Positions 1 to 11,957 of a stretch of 64,000 nt of DNA are shown here, piece after piece. This DNA is from Paralichthys olivaceus (lineage: Eukaryota > Chordata > Actinopteri > Pleuronectiformes > Paralichthyidae), in contig NC_091094.1 in assembly GCF_024713975.1 (NCBI RefSeq), forward strand, positions 15,533,001-15,597,000. Direction: 5' to 3'. The position numbers were made by a program, and so were the translations under genes. Each line of letters begins with the position of its first letter. The first letter of the stretch is position 1. The notes beneath the pieces are model-generated. The model saw only the letters and a program-made list of their open reading frames with translations. It was not told where the DNA came from and did no database searches.

Positions 1-2812
1 ATGTAGATGTTGAAGAGAAGAGGCCTCAGAATGGAGTCTTGGTGAACTCCATGTCATTTTTGTTTCACTCAGATGTACAATTACCAACTGACAATCAACT
101 ATGAAAGATTATTTTAGAAGAGAGGATTTATGAGTTATATGAGAACGTGGAAGTAAAGAGGAAGTAAGTTCTCTGTTTCAGTTCTTTTATGGGACCTATA
201 TATTTTTTTCTTTTTCTCTCTCTATTATTATTTAACTCTTTTAATAACATGAAGGTTTTAATTTCCTATGGCGGCAGCTATAGTGGATCCTGACTTCTCT
301 CTTCTCTTATTTGTAAAGTAAACCCCATGAACACAGTTTTTTCTGTGAAAGAAATGCTAAATGAGAGATAGTTCTGAATTAAACAGGTGTGCCTGTTCCA
401 CATTATAACATGATACAACAACACGCTGTAAAAACACTGGATAACAAACGTTGGTTGTTGATACTCAGTCTTAAGTCAAACATCTGTAATAAACAAGTTA
501 AAAAGGTCTTTATACAGAGAAAATCACAAGATTGCAGCTGAAACTAGAGTTCCCAGTCATGAACACAGCCAATTGTGTTTTGCTGGAGATCTTACAACAA
601 AACTAATGTGAGAATTTTGTCCCCATGCCACTCAAGCTATTGACATAGTACACAACTTTAGATACGATACAACCAAAATAATACAAACACCTAACTCACG
701 ATCACAGTTATGCAAATGCCGCCCACATTTATGTATTTGATTCACGGCAATGTTGCCTTATACTCAAAGTCTGAACTCAAAAGCTAATTCTCTCTGTCTT
801 TTGCCACAGCGAACATCTTCAGCCCCTCAGGCAACGTTTCAGTCCAAACTCAACATGGAGAGGCACCATTGAGTTATTAGGCTCCATGTGGCTGCAGTGA
901 AACTCAAGGATACATAGGACAATGATGATCAACACAAGCAGGTGGTCACTCAACATATCAAGTCCATTATACACGCCAAACTTCCATCCTGCATCCTTCT
1001 ATATCTGTGTTTTCCCTTTTGTGTTCAATGTCTTTTACATCTTGTGAGCTGCGTCCAAAAGCATGTCCCTGTGCAGTATGTCATGTGGGAGAGGTGATCA
1101 ATATTATAGTTATCATAGTATTGTAGCTCAACCTGAAACTATACTCTTGAACTGCATGAATACATATACTTATAATAATATTGATGTGTTTCGTCACTTT
1201 AAATGCTCAAAACGTCCCATATTTCGGTTTCTCAACAAAAAAAAATCCCTCAAGAACCCAAATCTGTCAGAGCCTGAGTTTCTCTAAAGACAAAGTGATG
1301 TGGCCACGTTGTGCTACTTTCTATGCAACATGAAAATATCTATCGTTCCCCCTTTACGAGCTTCTCTTGATCCATCTGTGCTTGTACATTATATAAATCA
1401 AACCCTGCTCTTGTCCCTAAAGAAATCACTTCGACTGTGCATTTTCATAATGAACTTCCTGGAGTGATGTGGGTACGGCAGGCAGAAAACACAACCACAG
1501 GTGATAAATCTAGTGAGAAGCTGCTCTCCTTTGCACAGAGAAGAGGCTAATTAAATTTTCATGTAGATAATCATGAGCTAATCCACTGTTAATTGTGCCT
1601 CTTTCCAACACAGTGGCTCCCTCATGGGATCCAACATTATGCCCATGCAGCATTTCCTTTGCTTAAACGCCTCTTAGATTTAATGGACTCTTCCATAAAA
1701 TGATCCTCAGCAGCTCCTCGCACACGACCACACAAAGCTTGAACGCATCCATCAACAATAATCCCCTCAATGATCTCCATTTTATCTTTTCACTCCCCTC
1801 CTCCGCCTCCTCCTCCTCCTCCTCCTCACTCATGTCCCTACACAGGGCTTAATTACTGGCCTGAAGTAATTATATTCCTTTATTAGTGAAACATAACATC
1901 TGTTTCAGGTCTCTTTAATTGTACCTATAAAACCCTTCCATGATTTCTGTCCCTTTAGGATAGAACTGGGCTGCTTGTTGCTCCCTGCGGACTCCCTGCC
2001 TTCTTCCCTCTAAGCCTCCCCCTTCATACCCGCAGCATGAGCCCCAGCGCACCTAACTCAATCACACTCTTTGACATCCTTTAAAGAAGCAACGAGGATC
2101 TCGTCAGCAGATACACACAGTGACAGAGAAAGCAGGAATCAAATTATTACTGCACAGCTATGTCCACATTTTGTGCAGTCTTGCATCCCTCCTCCAAACT
2201 TCTCAGGGTTGTATTTTTGGTAAAAGCATGCATTAATTCCAAAGCAACATATTCCCAAATGCCAAAAGAAAAGGCCGGCTGCAGGGACTGGTACACGGGA
2301 GCGTGGGAATAAGGGACGGAGGGTGGAAGGAGTGAGATTCCTGAGGTCCTGGGGAAATTTTGTCCCTGTATTAATAGACTTTAGTCCCTTTGAAATTTTA
2401 TTAGCCATAAAGTTGACAGTATGTTGTGCAATTTCTACAGTCCTGTAGACCTTTCTTCTTTAAGTTTTTACTCCTATTTAAACAAACCAGTCGTGCCCTG
2501 GTGTCCAAACAATTCAACACCAAAGTTTATCTTTCCCTCAACTGATGCTTGCAACTACACAGGGAGAACAGGTGTCATCGTCAAACTGAGACCTCCATGG
2601 AATAAATAAATCTATAAAGGCCTCACATAGTCATTCCAGCAAACACTGGCCAGTGAGTTGAAGACAGTCCGACTTTGCTGCTCTGTCCTTTTAGCGCTCT
2701 CCCTCTTAATTTTTATGGTTCCTGCACCTTCAGGAAATGACCCTTTTATAGGGTCAACACTATAAAAGACTTGTTTTTTTGTGGGAGTGGTTAGTAGATG
2801 GGTGTGTGAGTG

Positions 2813-2814
<2 letters not shown>

Positions 2815-2864
<50 letters not shown>

Positions 2865-3052
2865 GGATAAGTGTTCAAGTTACTACCGGTTCGTCTTTGC
2901 TGCCAAAGAAAGAGACCCGATGAGGTTAATAGTCTCCTCTTCCAATATATCACATAGCTGTGAACTCTGTGACCCTTTTTGTCAATAGGAGAACTTTTCT
3001 CTGGAGTGTGTGTGTGACTGTGTGTGTGCATGTGTGTGTGTGTGTGTGTGTG
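2815..3052. repeat. two (GT)n microsatellites
   Basis: A long GT dinucleotide run lies at about 2815-2862 and a second, interrupted run at about 3005-3052. Read on the opposite strand they give His-Thr runs in spurious open frames. This is simple sequence inside gdf11 intron 1. Confidence 0.9.
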
Positions 3053-5010
3053 AGAAAGAGAGAGAGAGCATCCTTTGGCATCTACACGAGTGTGCACATG
3101 TGGAAATTTGTACATTGAAACCTTTACATGTGCAGAGATGTTAATTTTATTTACTCCAGAGATGTGTAAGCCTGTGCTTGAAGTGAATGTGCCATCTTAG
3201 CAGAATTACATAATCTTACCAGTATAGCACTTTGTTATGGCCTACACAAAGTCACGTGGACGAGGCAAAATGTGGGTAAAAAACTTACGTTTCAGACATT
3301 TCGAGAGTAGCTGAGCTGATCACAAGAAATGTTTCCAAAGTGATCTTCATTATCTCTAAGGCTCATTTTTGAATTCTATTGAGAATAAAGTGTTTCTCTG
3401 CAAACAGTCACTGATTTTCACATTGTGGCCACACTGATATGTCCTTTTGCAGGAATGAAATTCAAACTTGGAATAAAGTCTGGTAAAGAGGGTAAGCCAG
3501 TGCTGCTCTCTGCTGGATTCTCTGTTACTGGACAATCTCAAAATTATTGTCATAGCAAACAAATTATCCCACAGCAGAAATCAAGAATATACAAAAAACT
3601 GCTCATGAACAAGTTGTGACCGTCAGTGATGATACAACCACAAAGGCAGTGATCCATGTCAACAGAGGTGCAACGGTTCCTTTAAATGCTACTTTTCATA
3701 CGCTCCAGGAGAACAATTATCAACTATTTCCAGTTATTTCTTGAAGTGAAAAAAATGTGCATTCAGTCAGCATCAAAACAAACAGAGAGAGACTGAGGGA
3801 CAGAAAGGAGGAGAAGGTCAGATGGCAGAGGAAGGTCTGGTCGAAACGTCTTGGAAAGGTGACAAATGGGAGACTAGTGGGGTCCAATCCTCACCCCACC
3901 TCTGGCAAAACAAAACCAAGCTCCAAAATACACACACTGCTCACACGCTCGCCACAATGACACACATACATCAACACATACAAACTCCACACATCAGTAT
4001 TTGCATATATATGTTCATTCAAACAGATTAGTTAATAAGCAGTCAACACTCATTCCCTGCTAGAAAATGACCCTGATAAACTGAGCTAATAAATTGAGCC
4101 ATTTTTATGTGCGAACAGCAATCGGAGCCGTTACCTACACAACGCACTGTATGTGGGGAGATGTTTCAGAACATAAAGTGCTGCACTATGATATAAATAG
4201 CTGTACTTTTCCATGAAATTTCATAGTAATTAGAGACCAAGAAGCATGGACCCTCTCAACCCCCACTGCGGCACCCACGTACCTTGAGTGAATACTAAGA
4301 AGCAACTCTGGCACAGGTCCAGTTCAGTATGTACTGTGTGAACCCACATGGCCCATCAAAGGCAGTGTGCACGACCGTGAAAGGGTGATTGGGTTCGAGG
4401 TGCGCAGGGAATAGTGTTTGAAGTCCTCCTTCTATCAGAGAGACAGAAAAAGGCACTTTTAATCCTGTGGGATCACTAAGGCGCCACAGGCAAAAAAGAG
4501 ATGCACTCATTCTCTCAACTCTTCCATGAGTACCGGAGAAAAAGGAGAGAGGGAAAGAGGGAGAGAGGGAGAGAGGAAGGCTAACGGGGAGGAATGTGTG
4601 GGCGGGGTGAGATTGTGATGATGTGTGTGTGTGTATATTGTACAGATGATAAGAACTGCAGCTGACATAAAGAAATGAGACATATAGAACATGAAAGGAA
4701 AAGCTGTAACATGAGATACAGCAGTAAAGTCAGTCATTACCTCCTCAGAAACATGCACTTAGCCAGCATCATCCACAATACCTTTCCTCTGGCTAGAGAG
4801 GGTATCCAATCACTTTGCATGGTCTTCTGTGTGTGTGCGTGTGGTTACTGTGTAGATGATGTGTGAGTTTCATCTTGTCTCTATTTACAGGTGCAGATGG
4901 AATAATCCAATATGGGGCTGATGTGCTCATCAGAGAGATCACAGCATGTTATTACAGAAAATCTCTGTTGTCAGATTGAATCACGTATGTACCCTGAGTG
5001 TTTGTGTACG

Positions 5011-5065
5011 AGATAGACAGATAGATAGATAGAATGATAGATAGATAGATAGATAAATAGACAGA
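5011..5065. repeat. (GATA)n microsatellite, interrupted
   Basis: Tandem GATA units with a few interruptions (GACA, GAAT), about 400 bp before a longer pure tract of the same unit. Simple repeat in gdf11 intron 1. Confidence 0.85.
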
Positions 5066-5473
5066 AAGGATACAATGTTTAAGTTGTCGACAAGATTTTG
5101 CAAGGACAGTTTTGCAGGTGGTATTTGAAAATTATTTTAAAAAAAATGCAGGAACAGAAATGATTCAGATGACCTTTAACCCTACAGTTACAAATGTCCA
5201 CTGATGTTTTTTGTCTGTTGTAGTCACAGAGACAGGTGGGAGGGTGATCGCATTGTTATACGATGAGATATTAAAATACACCTGGACCAATGCATTCAAA
5301 ATATAAAGTTATACAAATGGTACACCCACTACTTCAACCCACTAATCCAAATAGATAGGACAAATGACAACTCAAAGGCAGAATTTTTACAACATACATA
5401 TGATTTTGCTAAGAGTTTCGCAAGTGGTATGTAAAAATAATCAAGATCATAACTATTTACAACTAAATCTAAC

Positions 5474-5527
<54 letters not shown>
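5474..5527. repeat. (GATA)n microsatellite, about 13 units
   Basis: A nearly pure tandem GATA tract. Its purity suggests a young, polymorphic microsatellite. It creates an Ile-Tyr-Leu-Ser run in a spurious minus-strand frame. Confidence 0.95.
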
Positions 5528-6543
5528 GATTTTTGTTCAGTCATGGAGTAAAGGGAGAACAAACAGATGATTTGGAGTGTGTTTCCTCCGCCTTGTGCAG
5601 AATATATTACGTGTGTAAATGTTGTTGAACCCCGCAATTCTGCAGGAAAAGGTCACACACTCCCCTCGACACTAAGTGATTCTCTGTCTTTGTGTACTCG
5701 TGGTGGAAAAAAAACGAGCTGCGCCTATAAACTTCGCATTTAAAAGGCAAGTGCGGCCGAGGGGGGCCGCTGCATGAGGGGAACAATAGCAGCTTTTTGG
5801 ACACACTTTTTCTCACTGCGATGAACAGCAGGGAAACCGGTAGAGGCTCCTATAAAAGAGCGATAGAGCACAGCTGCCAGGGTTCAACAGTAATTTTATA
5901 AAACGTCTCCAAGGGCCCCGGCCTGCGGTTTATCTGTGGATTTATGGGAAATGAGAGGGCAAGCAAATTGTCAGGGGGCAATAATCGCAGGGCCTCATGC
6001 ACGACGTGATCATAACTCCAGAATTTAGGGGCTTTTATGCAAAGCAGGACATAAAGGCTAAAAGTGATGCAAGTGCCAAATGCTGCATTATCATTAATAA
6101 TGCACTTGACATTCAAGCGGCTGTGACGCGCGTTTAGCATCAAAAATATGATCTGGAAGGGTAGAAAAGTTTGGACATGACAGCAGGATGGTGCACGAGC
6201 AGCTAAATAGTAAGGACTCAGCCCTCCATCAGCATCCTCATCATCATGAAAACAAAAGTTCATCGGGCATATTGGAGCTGTCTTTCTCAGGGTGACGAGG
6301 CTCTTGCTGCTAAGTATTGATTGATCAGCTCCAGGCGTAATCCCTATTTTGACGGCCGTGACCAACAGCTGACCAGAGCCATTTGTCTAATTTCATCAGT
6401 CAAACACAGAGTGGAGCCACCACCGTTCTCAACGTGAAAAAGTATGTTGGCACACTGACTTGACTTGAACCTATCTGCTCCACAATTACGCACACGACGC
6501 ATTTGGGGACAATATTGTTGGGGGGTTATAAACGACTACTCAC

Positions 6544-6958
6544 GCTCAGAGGCCATGGTGATCACGGACTCCGTGGTGGCGTGGTACTCATCCTCCTCCA
6601 TAAACTCATCCTGGGACGACGCGTCCCCCTGGAAGTCGTGGTGGTCCAGGAGCTGCTGGAGCGGAGGCGCCTTGGGCAGCAGCTGGTTGACCACCTCACG
6701 GCTGATGTTGGGCGCCTGCTTCAGACGCAGCTTGCTCAGGATCTGGGACTTGATGGTCTCCAGCCTCAGCACTTTGCTCTGCTCCCTCCACACGCATGCG
6801 GAGCACTCGTGGGCACCGGCGTCCTCGTCCAGCAGCGGCAGCCCGGCATCCGTGGGCGTCTCGCTGGCAGGAGGCAGCAGCAGATTGGGCTCGTCGCTCC
6901 CCGACTGTCCCAAGGAGATGAGCACCATCAAGCACAGCAAGAAGTTGTACCTCGGCAT
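6544..6958 (-). CDS. gdf11: Growth/differentiation factor 11, exon 1 (partial gene)
   Basis: Exon 1 encodes the first 138 residues of a TGF-beta superfamily pro-protein. It begins [10 protein letters not shown] with a hydrophobic signal peptide (about residues 1-20) and continues into the inhibitory prodomain. The run CVWREQS, then [37 protein letters not shown] and [10 protein letters not shown] is diagnostic of the myostatin/GDF11 pair. CVWR, LRLE and HDFQGDA favour GDF11 over myostatin, which has a different spacing here. The exon ends after one base of a split codon at a GTGAGT donor. Known family role: a secreted ligand acting through activin receptors, patterning the axial skeleton and neural tissue. 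The propeptide remainder, RxxR cleavage site and ligand domain are not in the window. Open frames of 232 and 197 aa on the opposite strand are shadows of this GC-rich exon. Confidence 0.93.
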
Positions 6959-7394
6959 GACGATGCGCGGACACCAGGCAACGCAACTTTTTCTGTTATT
7001 TCTCTGCTGTGTTTTACTCCCTTGGTCCTGTTATATCCTCTGTCTCGGATGTGCGCCGTTCCTTGCCTTATCCTACCAAAGGCAGGGAACCAGTGACATG
7101 CGTCTAATCCAACACGCTCAGCCCAAAGTTGCTGGTTTTTTGCAGCTGAAGCCTTTGCAATAAATTCTCCCAAAAAAAAGCAAGAAAAGTGCGTTCCAGT
7201 GTTTCTCGGTACAGGCTGTTTGGATTGAAAGTGAACTAATTATCTTTCTGATGCATGCACAGCCTGCTCACTTGTAGTAGGATATAGGCTCTATAATGGC
7301 TGTTTTGTGGGTCTCCTGTACAATTTAGTCCGTGGAGGTGTGTGAATGTTCAGAAGTGTCACTGAAGAATGTGCAAGTGCGGTCAAAAAGGGGC

Positions 7395-7445
7395 TCTTTA
7401 TATATCTCAGCTGCCCGGTGTCGTAATCCGTCTCCATTGGCTAAG
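7395..7445 (-). promoter_or_regulatory. gdf11: Candidate gdf11 core promoter (TATA and CCAAT boxes)
   Basis: On the minus strand a TATATAAAG box lies at about 7395-7405, with a CCAAT box (CCATTGG on the plus strand) at about 7434-7441, some 35-40 bp further upstream. This spacing is typical of a core promoter. It would place transcription start near 7370 and give a 5' UTR of about 0.4 kb before the ATG at 6958. The motifs are seen directly; promoter function is inferred. Confidence 0.55.
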
Positions 7446-8405
7446 ATTGCAACAAAAGGCTTTTAGGTCTGTCACCAAGTCAAGAGGGACAGAGCGAAGG
7501 GAGGGTGCGCGCACTGTTATGAGAGTATAAATGGTTTTACAGTCACAAACAATGTCTTACATTAGACATGTTGCCAAATGAAGTGTTTATGATGCTGTCT
7601 TCAACTACTGCGCTTCTTGTTTTAAATTATTTTAATGAAGCAAATCGGAAAAACGACGCATGGATTCTCCCAGAGATCTCCACATCCGCACACAAAACAC
7701 ACGCATCTGTTTATGCTGCATTTCATGATACAAAAAGTCACTTTAGTTGAATCTTCATGAGCTGATAAGATGCAGAATAATTGGATCTTTCGCGAGGTTT
7801 TTACTTTAAAAGGAAGGATTTTAAAACGGAGCGTGAAAGTCTCCATATGAAGCAGGAGCGTGTTTGTCCTTCTTTACAAACTGGGCTCAATCCTGCATCA
7901 TTAAACTTTTAAAATGCACAGTGCTTTAGGGAGCATGGTCAAAATCAAATCAAATCAAACAATTTGTTGATATATTAATAGGTTGTGCAATAATACAGCA
8001 GCAGCATGTCTGCATAGTTTTTCATTTACAGATCTGCTTAAAATGCTATGTGAACTTAATGAAATGAATGAAGTCCAAGTGAAGGGTTTATAAGTTTTTT
8101 TTTTACTTTATATAACCTTATATATATATTATATAATATGACTCGTATTTCATCTATGAACCCACAGTACATGAAAATCTCTCAAGATCTAAACACAAAT
8201 GTTGTGCTGCAAGACTTCATTGTGAGATATTGTTTTCACGACTGTACACATGTAAAATAAAAGTTGTGTTAATTGTGGAACAGAGTTTTAAGAGCATTGA
8301 GTCTCCTTCAGTCTCTGTGGCGTCACTGACCCACTAGTGTCATCTGCTGGAAAAGAAATGCAGTTGCAGCTGTAGATCATGATCCAGTGAGTTCTTCATT
8401 TCCCC

Positions 8406-8774
8406 TTAAAGGTCCAGTGTGTAAGATTTTGGTGAAAGGGAACTATTGGCAGAAATTTAATGTAGAATGATCCTCATGATGTTTTCAATAGTTTCTTTTA
8501 TCTAAATTGTACAAATTGTAGTTTTCTTTACCCCAGAAAAGACCCTTTATATTTAAATACTTTATATTTACATGGAGGGGACCCTCTCTACTGAGGCAGC
8601 CATGTTTTTTACATTAGTCCAGACTGGACAAACTAAACACCTTTTGAGTTTTTATGACAATTAAAGGCAACCACAGGTTCTTTTTCATGTTTGGAAGGAG
8701 AGGGTGAGGTGAGGGGTGTTCAACTGCAACATGCAACTTCAACACTCCATATGACTAAATTCCACACACTTTAA
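8406..8774 (+). mobile_element. TTAA-bounded MITE-like element, copy 1
   Basis: A 369-bp element starting TTAAAGGTCCAGTGTGTA and ending in a diverged CACACTTTAA. Its interior matches the copies at 25703-26069 and 54260-54626, including AACTATTGGCAGAAATTTAA and the block around GGACAAACTAAACACC. There is no open reading frame of consequence, as expected of a non-autonomous DNA transposon. The 3' terminal repeat is more degraded than in the other copies. Confidence 0.8.
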
Positions 8775-10381
8775 GTCAAACTATTCTTACAATGTTATTC
8801 ATTGACTTGACAAAACGTTATGTGCTGCAGATTGACAATGTGGTGGTACATGGGTAAGTGGTGGGTCAGATTATAGTGTTGGGCGTTTCCCCTCCACTCA
8901 TGTCACTAAGTGCGATAAAAACTATGCCCATGTTTTTTGTATTTAATTCATGGATGTAAATGAAAAGAAAATCAGACCTGACTTGCTATGTTCATTATTA
9001 GCATCAAATGAAAAACTCATAGTATCTTATTTCCACATGCTTATTGATATATATGAATCCTATATCAAATCATATGACCAGTGCTCTTTGCTTGTTGTGA
9101 TTTCTCATGTCATGTTTTTTGGGGATTGAATGAATGCACTGATTCAGCTTTATTCAGGACCTGCAGTGTTTAGATGTTACTGATGGGACAGAGCTGCAGC
9201 ATGTCTCAGTCTGTCTCTGCAGTAAGTATCAGCTCTGAGTGATCAAACACTCCCCACAGGCTCTTCTCTGCTGAGACCAACGTGCTGTACATTGCTGATG
9301 TGGTGCTCCGCTGTGTTATCTAATCAGACTTACAGTCATGTTATCTCACTGAAATAAAATGCAGTGTTTACCAAAGTCCCAGAGATAGTGTACATTGTGG
9401 GCCAATCACATATTATTGAAAGCACGTTTGCATGAGGGTGGAAGAGACAAAGAATTGAATGTAAGTGATTAGTATTTCTGTGTACCTCATAGCTTTTTTA
9501 CTGTACATTCTTTACCAGGTACCTCTGCATATAGTACTCAAAAAATATAAAACTCACCTGAAAGTACCAAGCAGAAGTGGTGGAAGGAGATCAAGTTGAA
9601 TCACCTCCTCCCTTTTTCTAAAACAGGTTCAATAAAAAAAATTAGATTATGACAGATGGCTTAATGTAGGACTGTTATTAGTTAGTTTGAGGTCTTTAGG
9701 TGCTCCAATAATTAGACTGGTGGTGCTTCCCGCTCCTCACCCTGAACACCTGCTCTTGCTCTATCGATTTTTGATCAGGTACAATCTCCTATAAGCGTGT
9801 AACTGACTCATAGTCTCGGCTTAAACTGTCAGAATCAGACAGAAGTTCAAGATGTTTATACGTGCATATGTAAATGAATGGTACTGACAAAAACTTTTCA
9901 TATCAGTCCATTGGATCGCCTCCTCCAGTCGAGACATGGCAACAGTGACTATAATGTAATCCTATGGGGGAAAGTTACAGTGAACAAAATGAACATTAGA
10001 AGTCTGGCTCAAATTGTAATTCTGGGCATTCTCTGGCATGGAAACAAATCCAATGGTTCATTAACATTGTACATATCAGACAATGATTCACCTATTTCTC
10101 TCAGTGAGCTCCAAACTCACCTCTCCAACTCTCTCTCTCACTCATGTCACAACCCAAGTCTTACAAGACTAAATATACAACTGAAAGAACAGCATTTATC
10201 AAGGATTTCTTTTTAAATATGAATAATTCTAAACAGTTTGGTGTATTTGTTACAGCGACAGCTTTTCTGATCCAGGAGGCTGGGGATCACAGGTAATACT
10301 CCATTTCCAGGTGTGTTTCATTATAATGAGATGGATCACCTATGGAGCAATTGGCTTGATTTTTCTCTACATGAAAAACAC

Positions 10382-10566
10382 TTAAAGGTTCAGTGTGTAG
10401 AATTTAGTGACATCCAGTGGTGAAGTGTCATGTTGCAGCTGAACACCCCTCACCTCACCCTCCCCTTCCAAACATGAAAAACAACCTGTGGTAGCCTTCA
10501 GATGTCAAAAACTCAAAAGGTGTTTAGTTTGTCCAGTTTGGGCTGCTGTAAAAAACATGACGGCCA
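10382..10566 (-). mobile_element. TTAA-bounded MITE-like element, inverted and truncated copy
   Basis: It begins TTAAAGGTTCAGTGTGTAG and then reads as the reverse complement of the right half of the other copies: the GGTGTTCAGCTGCAACATG block and the TTGTCCAGT block appear inverted. It stops near 10566 with no partner terminus. It is therefore a 5'-truncated copy in minus orientation. Confidence 0.75.
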
Positions 10567-11157
10567 AATCCTCTGCTGCGTTGATCACATGATTATGTTT
10601 ACAGCACCCTGACATGTCTTCAGCTCTTACCACCACAAACTCTTGACGTCTTTGTTGGTGTCTTCTATGTGTATGGCACCGCTTTTTCAACGGGATATAT
10701 TTGTTTCGTTTTTTGTTTTTTCATTTTTGCAACTGTCACGTGTCAGAAGCATCATCAACCCCCCCACTTGCTTGCAGTGAGTCCAGTGGGGGATCCTCCT
10801 GGTCGATGAAACATCAATTTCTCCTGGATTTCTATGGACTTCATACTCGGTCAGTCGGGGGCATCAAAGTGGGGCTGAAATCCAGTGACCTTATCTACTG
10901 CTCGGTTGCTTAACAAATGAGTTGAACTCAAAGCTGTTAGATGAATGTTGTGAAGTAAAAAGTTGAATATTTCTAAAATACAAGTAGATCAGAGGTTTGC
11001 TTGAGTAAATGTACCTTCTCTTCTTAAACCTTCAGCCTCACCTGACAGGCCTTGTTGTCATGGATCAATTTCAGCACGTGGGACCTGACATGCGCCATGT
11101 TGTGGATCAGAACAAACAGCAGCAGCCTGTGACTCCTCTCTGATCTCTCCTTCCTCT

Positions 11158-11200
11158 GAGGAGGTGGGCGGAGTGAGGGCGGAGTGAGGGCGGTGTGGTC
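11158..11200 (+). promoter_or_regulatory. Three GC boxes upstream of the LRRFIP-like gene
   Basis: Three GGGCGG boxes start at 11166, 11177 and 11188, exactly 11 bp apart, about 200 bp before the ATG at 11372. They form a direct repeat of about one helical turn. Such boxes are classical Sp1-family sites in TATA-less promoters. The motifs are seen; their use as the promoter is inferred. Confidence 0.5.
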
Positions 11201-11371
11201 CTGCGTGGCTCCCGTAGATCAGGGCCTGGGCGTCGACACTGAGCTCCGTGGTGTTATATACAGTCTATGTGTTGAACGCTGCTGCGTAGGAATCAAACAG
11301 CGCGTCACATCACACAGAGAGCACGGAGGTGTCTCTTACATAAACCGGAGGCTGAATATAAAACGAACAAG

Positions 11372-11873
11372 ATGCTCTCCGCCACGCTGGACACCAGTGC
11401 CTCTCCGAAGAAGCGGACGTTTTCTCGGGGGCTGAGCGAGGACGAGTCGCTCCGCAGCATAATCAAGGAGGTGAGCGGAGAAATCCCTGCTAGTCAGAGG
11501 GGTGGTCCAGAGCTAATGCTAATGCTACCACTGTTTACCCTCCAGTTTTAGTGGTGTCAACATATTTACGTCAGAAGAGTGAATTCAGGGAACGAGACGT
11601 GAAGCTTGGATGTCATTTTAACCGACGGACTGAAGTAAACCTTTGTGTTTGATCAGGCCTGCGTCTTGTCCACCCCACTTCCTTATTTACAAGCTAACTC
11701 CTGTAAATAAGGAAGTGTAAACAAGCTAACACCTGTGTTAGCACGTAAATAAGGAAGTGTAAACAAGCTAACACCTGTGTTAGCACGTAAATAAGGAAGT
11801 GTAAACAAGCTAACATCTCGTGTTCTTGTTTTGTTTGGTTCTGGCAACATGAGAGGATTCTGGGCTCTATCTC

Positions 11874-11957
<84 letters not shown>

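Larger units (their letters stand above)
1..6543 (-). other. gdf11: gdf11 intron 1 (left part, runs off the window)
   Basis: This stretch lies downstream of the gdf11 exon 1 splice donor on the minus strand. I found no reading frame resembling gdf11 exons 2 or 3 (the rest of the propeptide and the cysteine-knot ligand), so intron 1 must be longer than 6.5 kb. It holds (GT)n and (GATA)n microsatellites, AT-rich stretches with several TAAT homeodomain-type cores around 1540-1930, and a non-repetitive block at 5850-6370 next to exon 1. The small open frames here are low-complexity or not recognisable and are not called as genes. Confidence 0.7.
7446..11157. other. Intergenic spacer between gdf11 and the LRRFIP-like gene
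   Basis: A divergent-promoter spacer. It contains one full-length and one truncated copy of the TTAA-bounded inverted-repeat element (described separately) and AT-rich simple sequence near 8095-8150. The open frames of 60-112 codons show no recognisable domain and no supporting splice structure. I see no gene in it. Confidence 0.6.

Noticed and set aside
2612-3115. Minus-strand 167-codon frame with His-Thr runs
   Set aside because: Most of it is the translation of two GT microsatellites, with no domain or splice support.
5850-6365. Minus-strand 171-codon frame as a possible gene
   Set aside because: No recognisable protein and no exon signals. It was kept only as a candidate conserved non-coding block.
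1-6543. Search for gdf11 exons 2 and 3
   Set aside because: No minus-strand frame carries the CCHF propeptide segment or the cysteine-knot ligand, so these exons must lie left of the window.
6465-7163. Open frames of 232 and 197 codons on the plus strand
   Set aside because: They run antisense to the GC-rich gdf11 exon 1 and its 5' UTR. The minus strand gives a clear family match and these frames do not.
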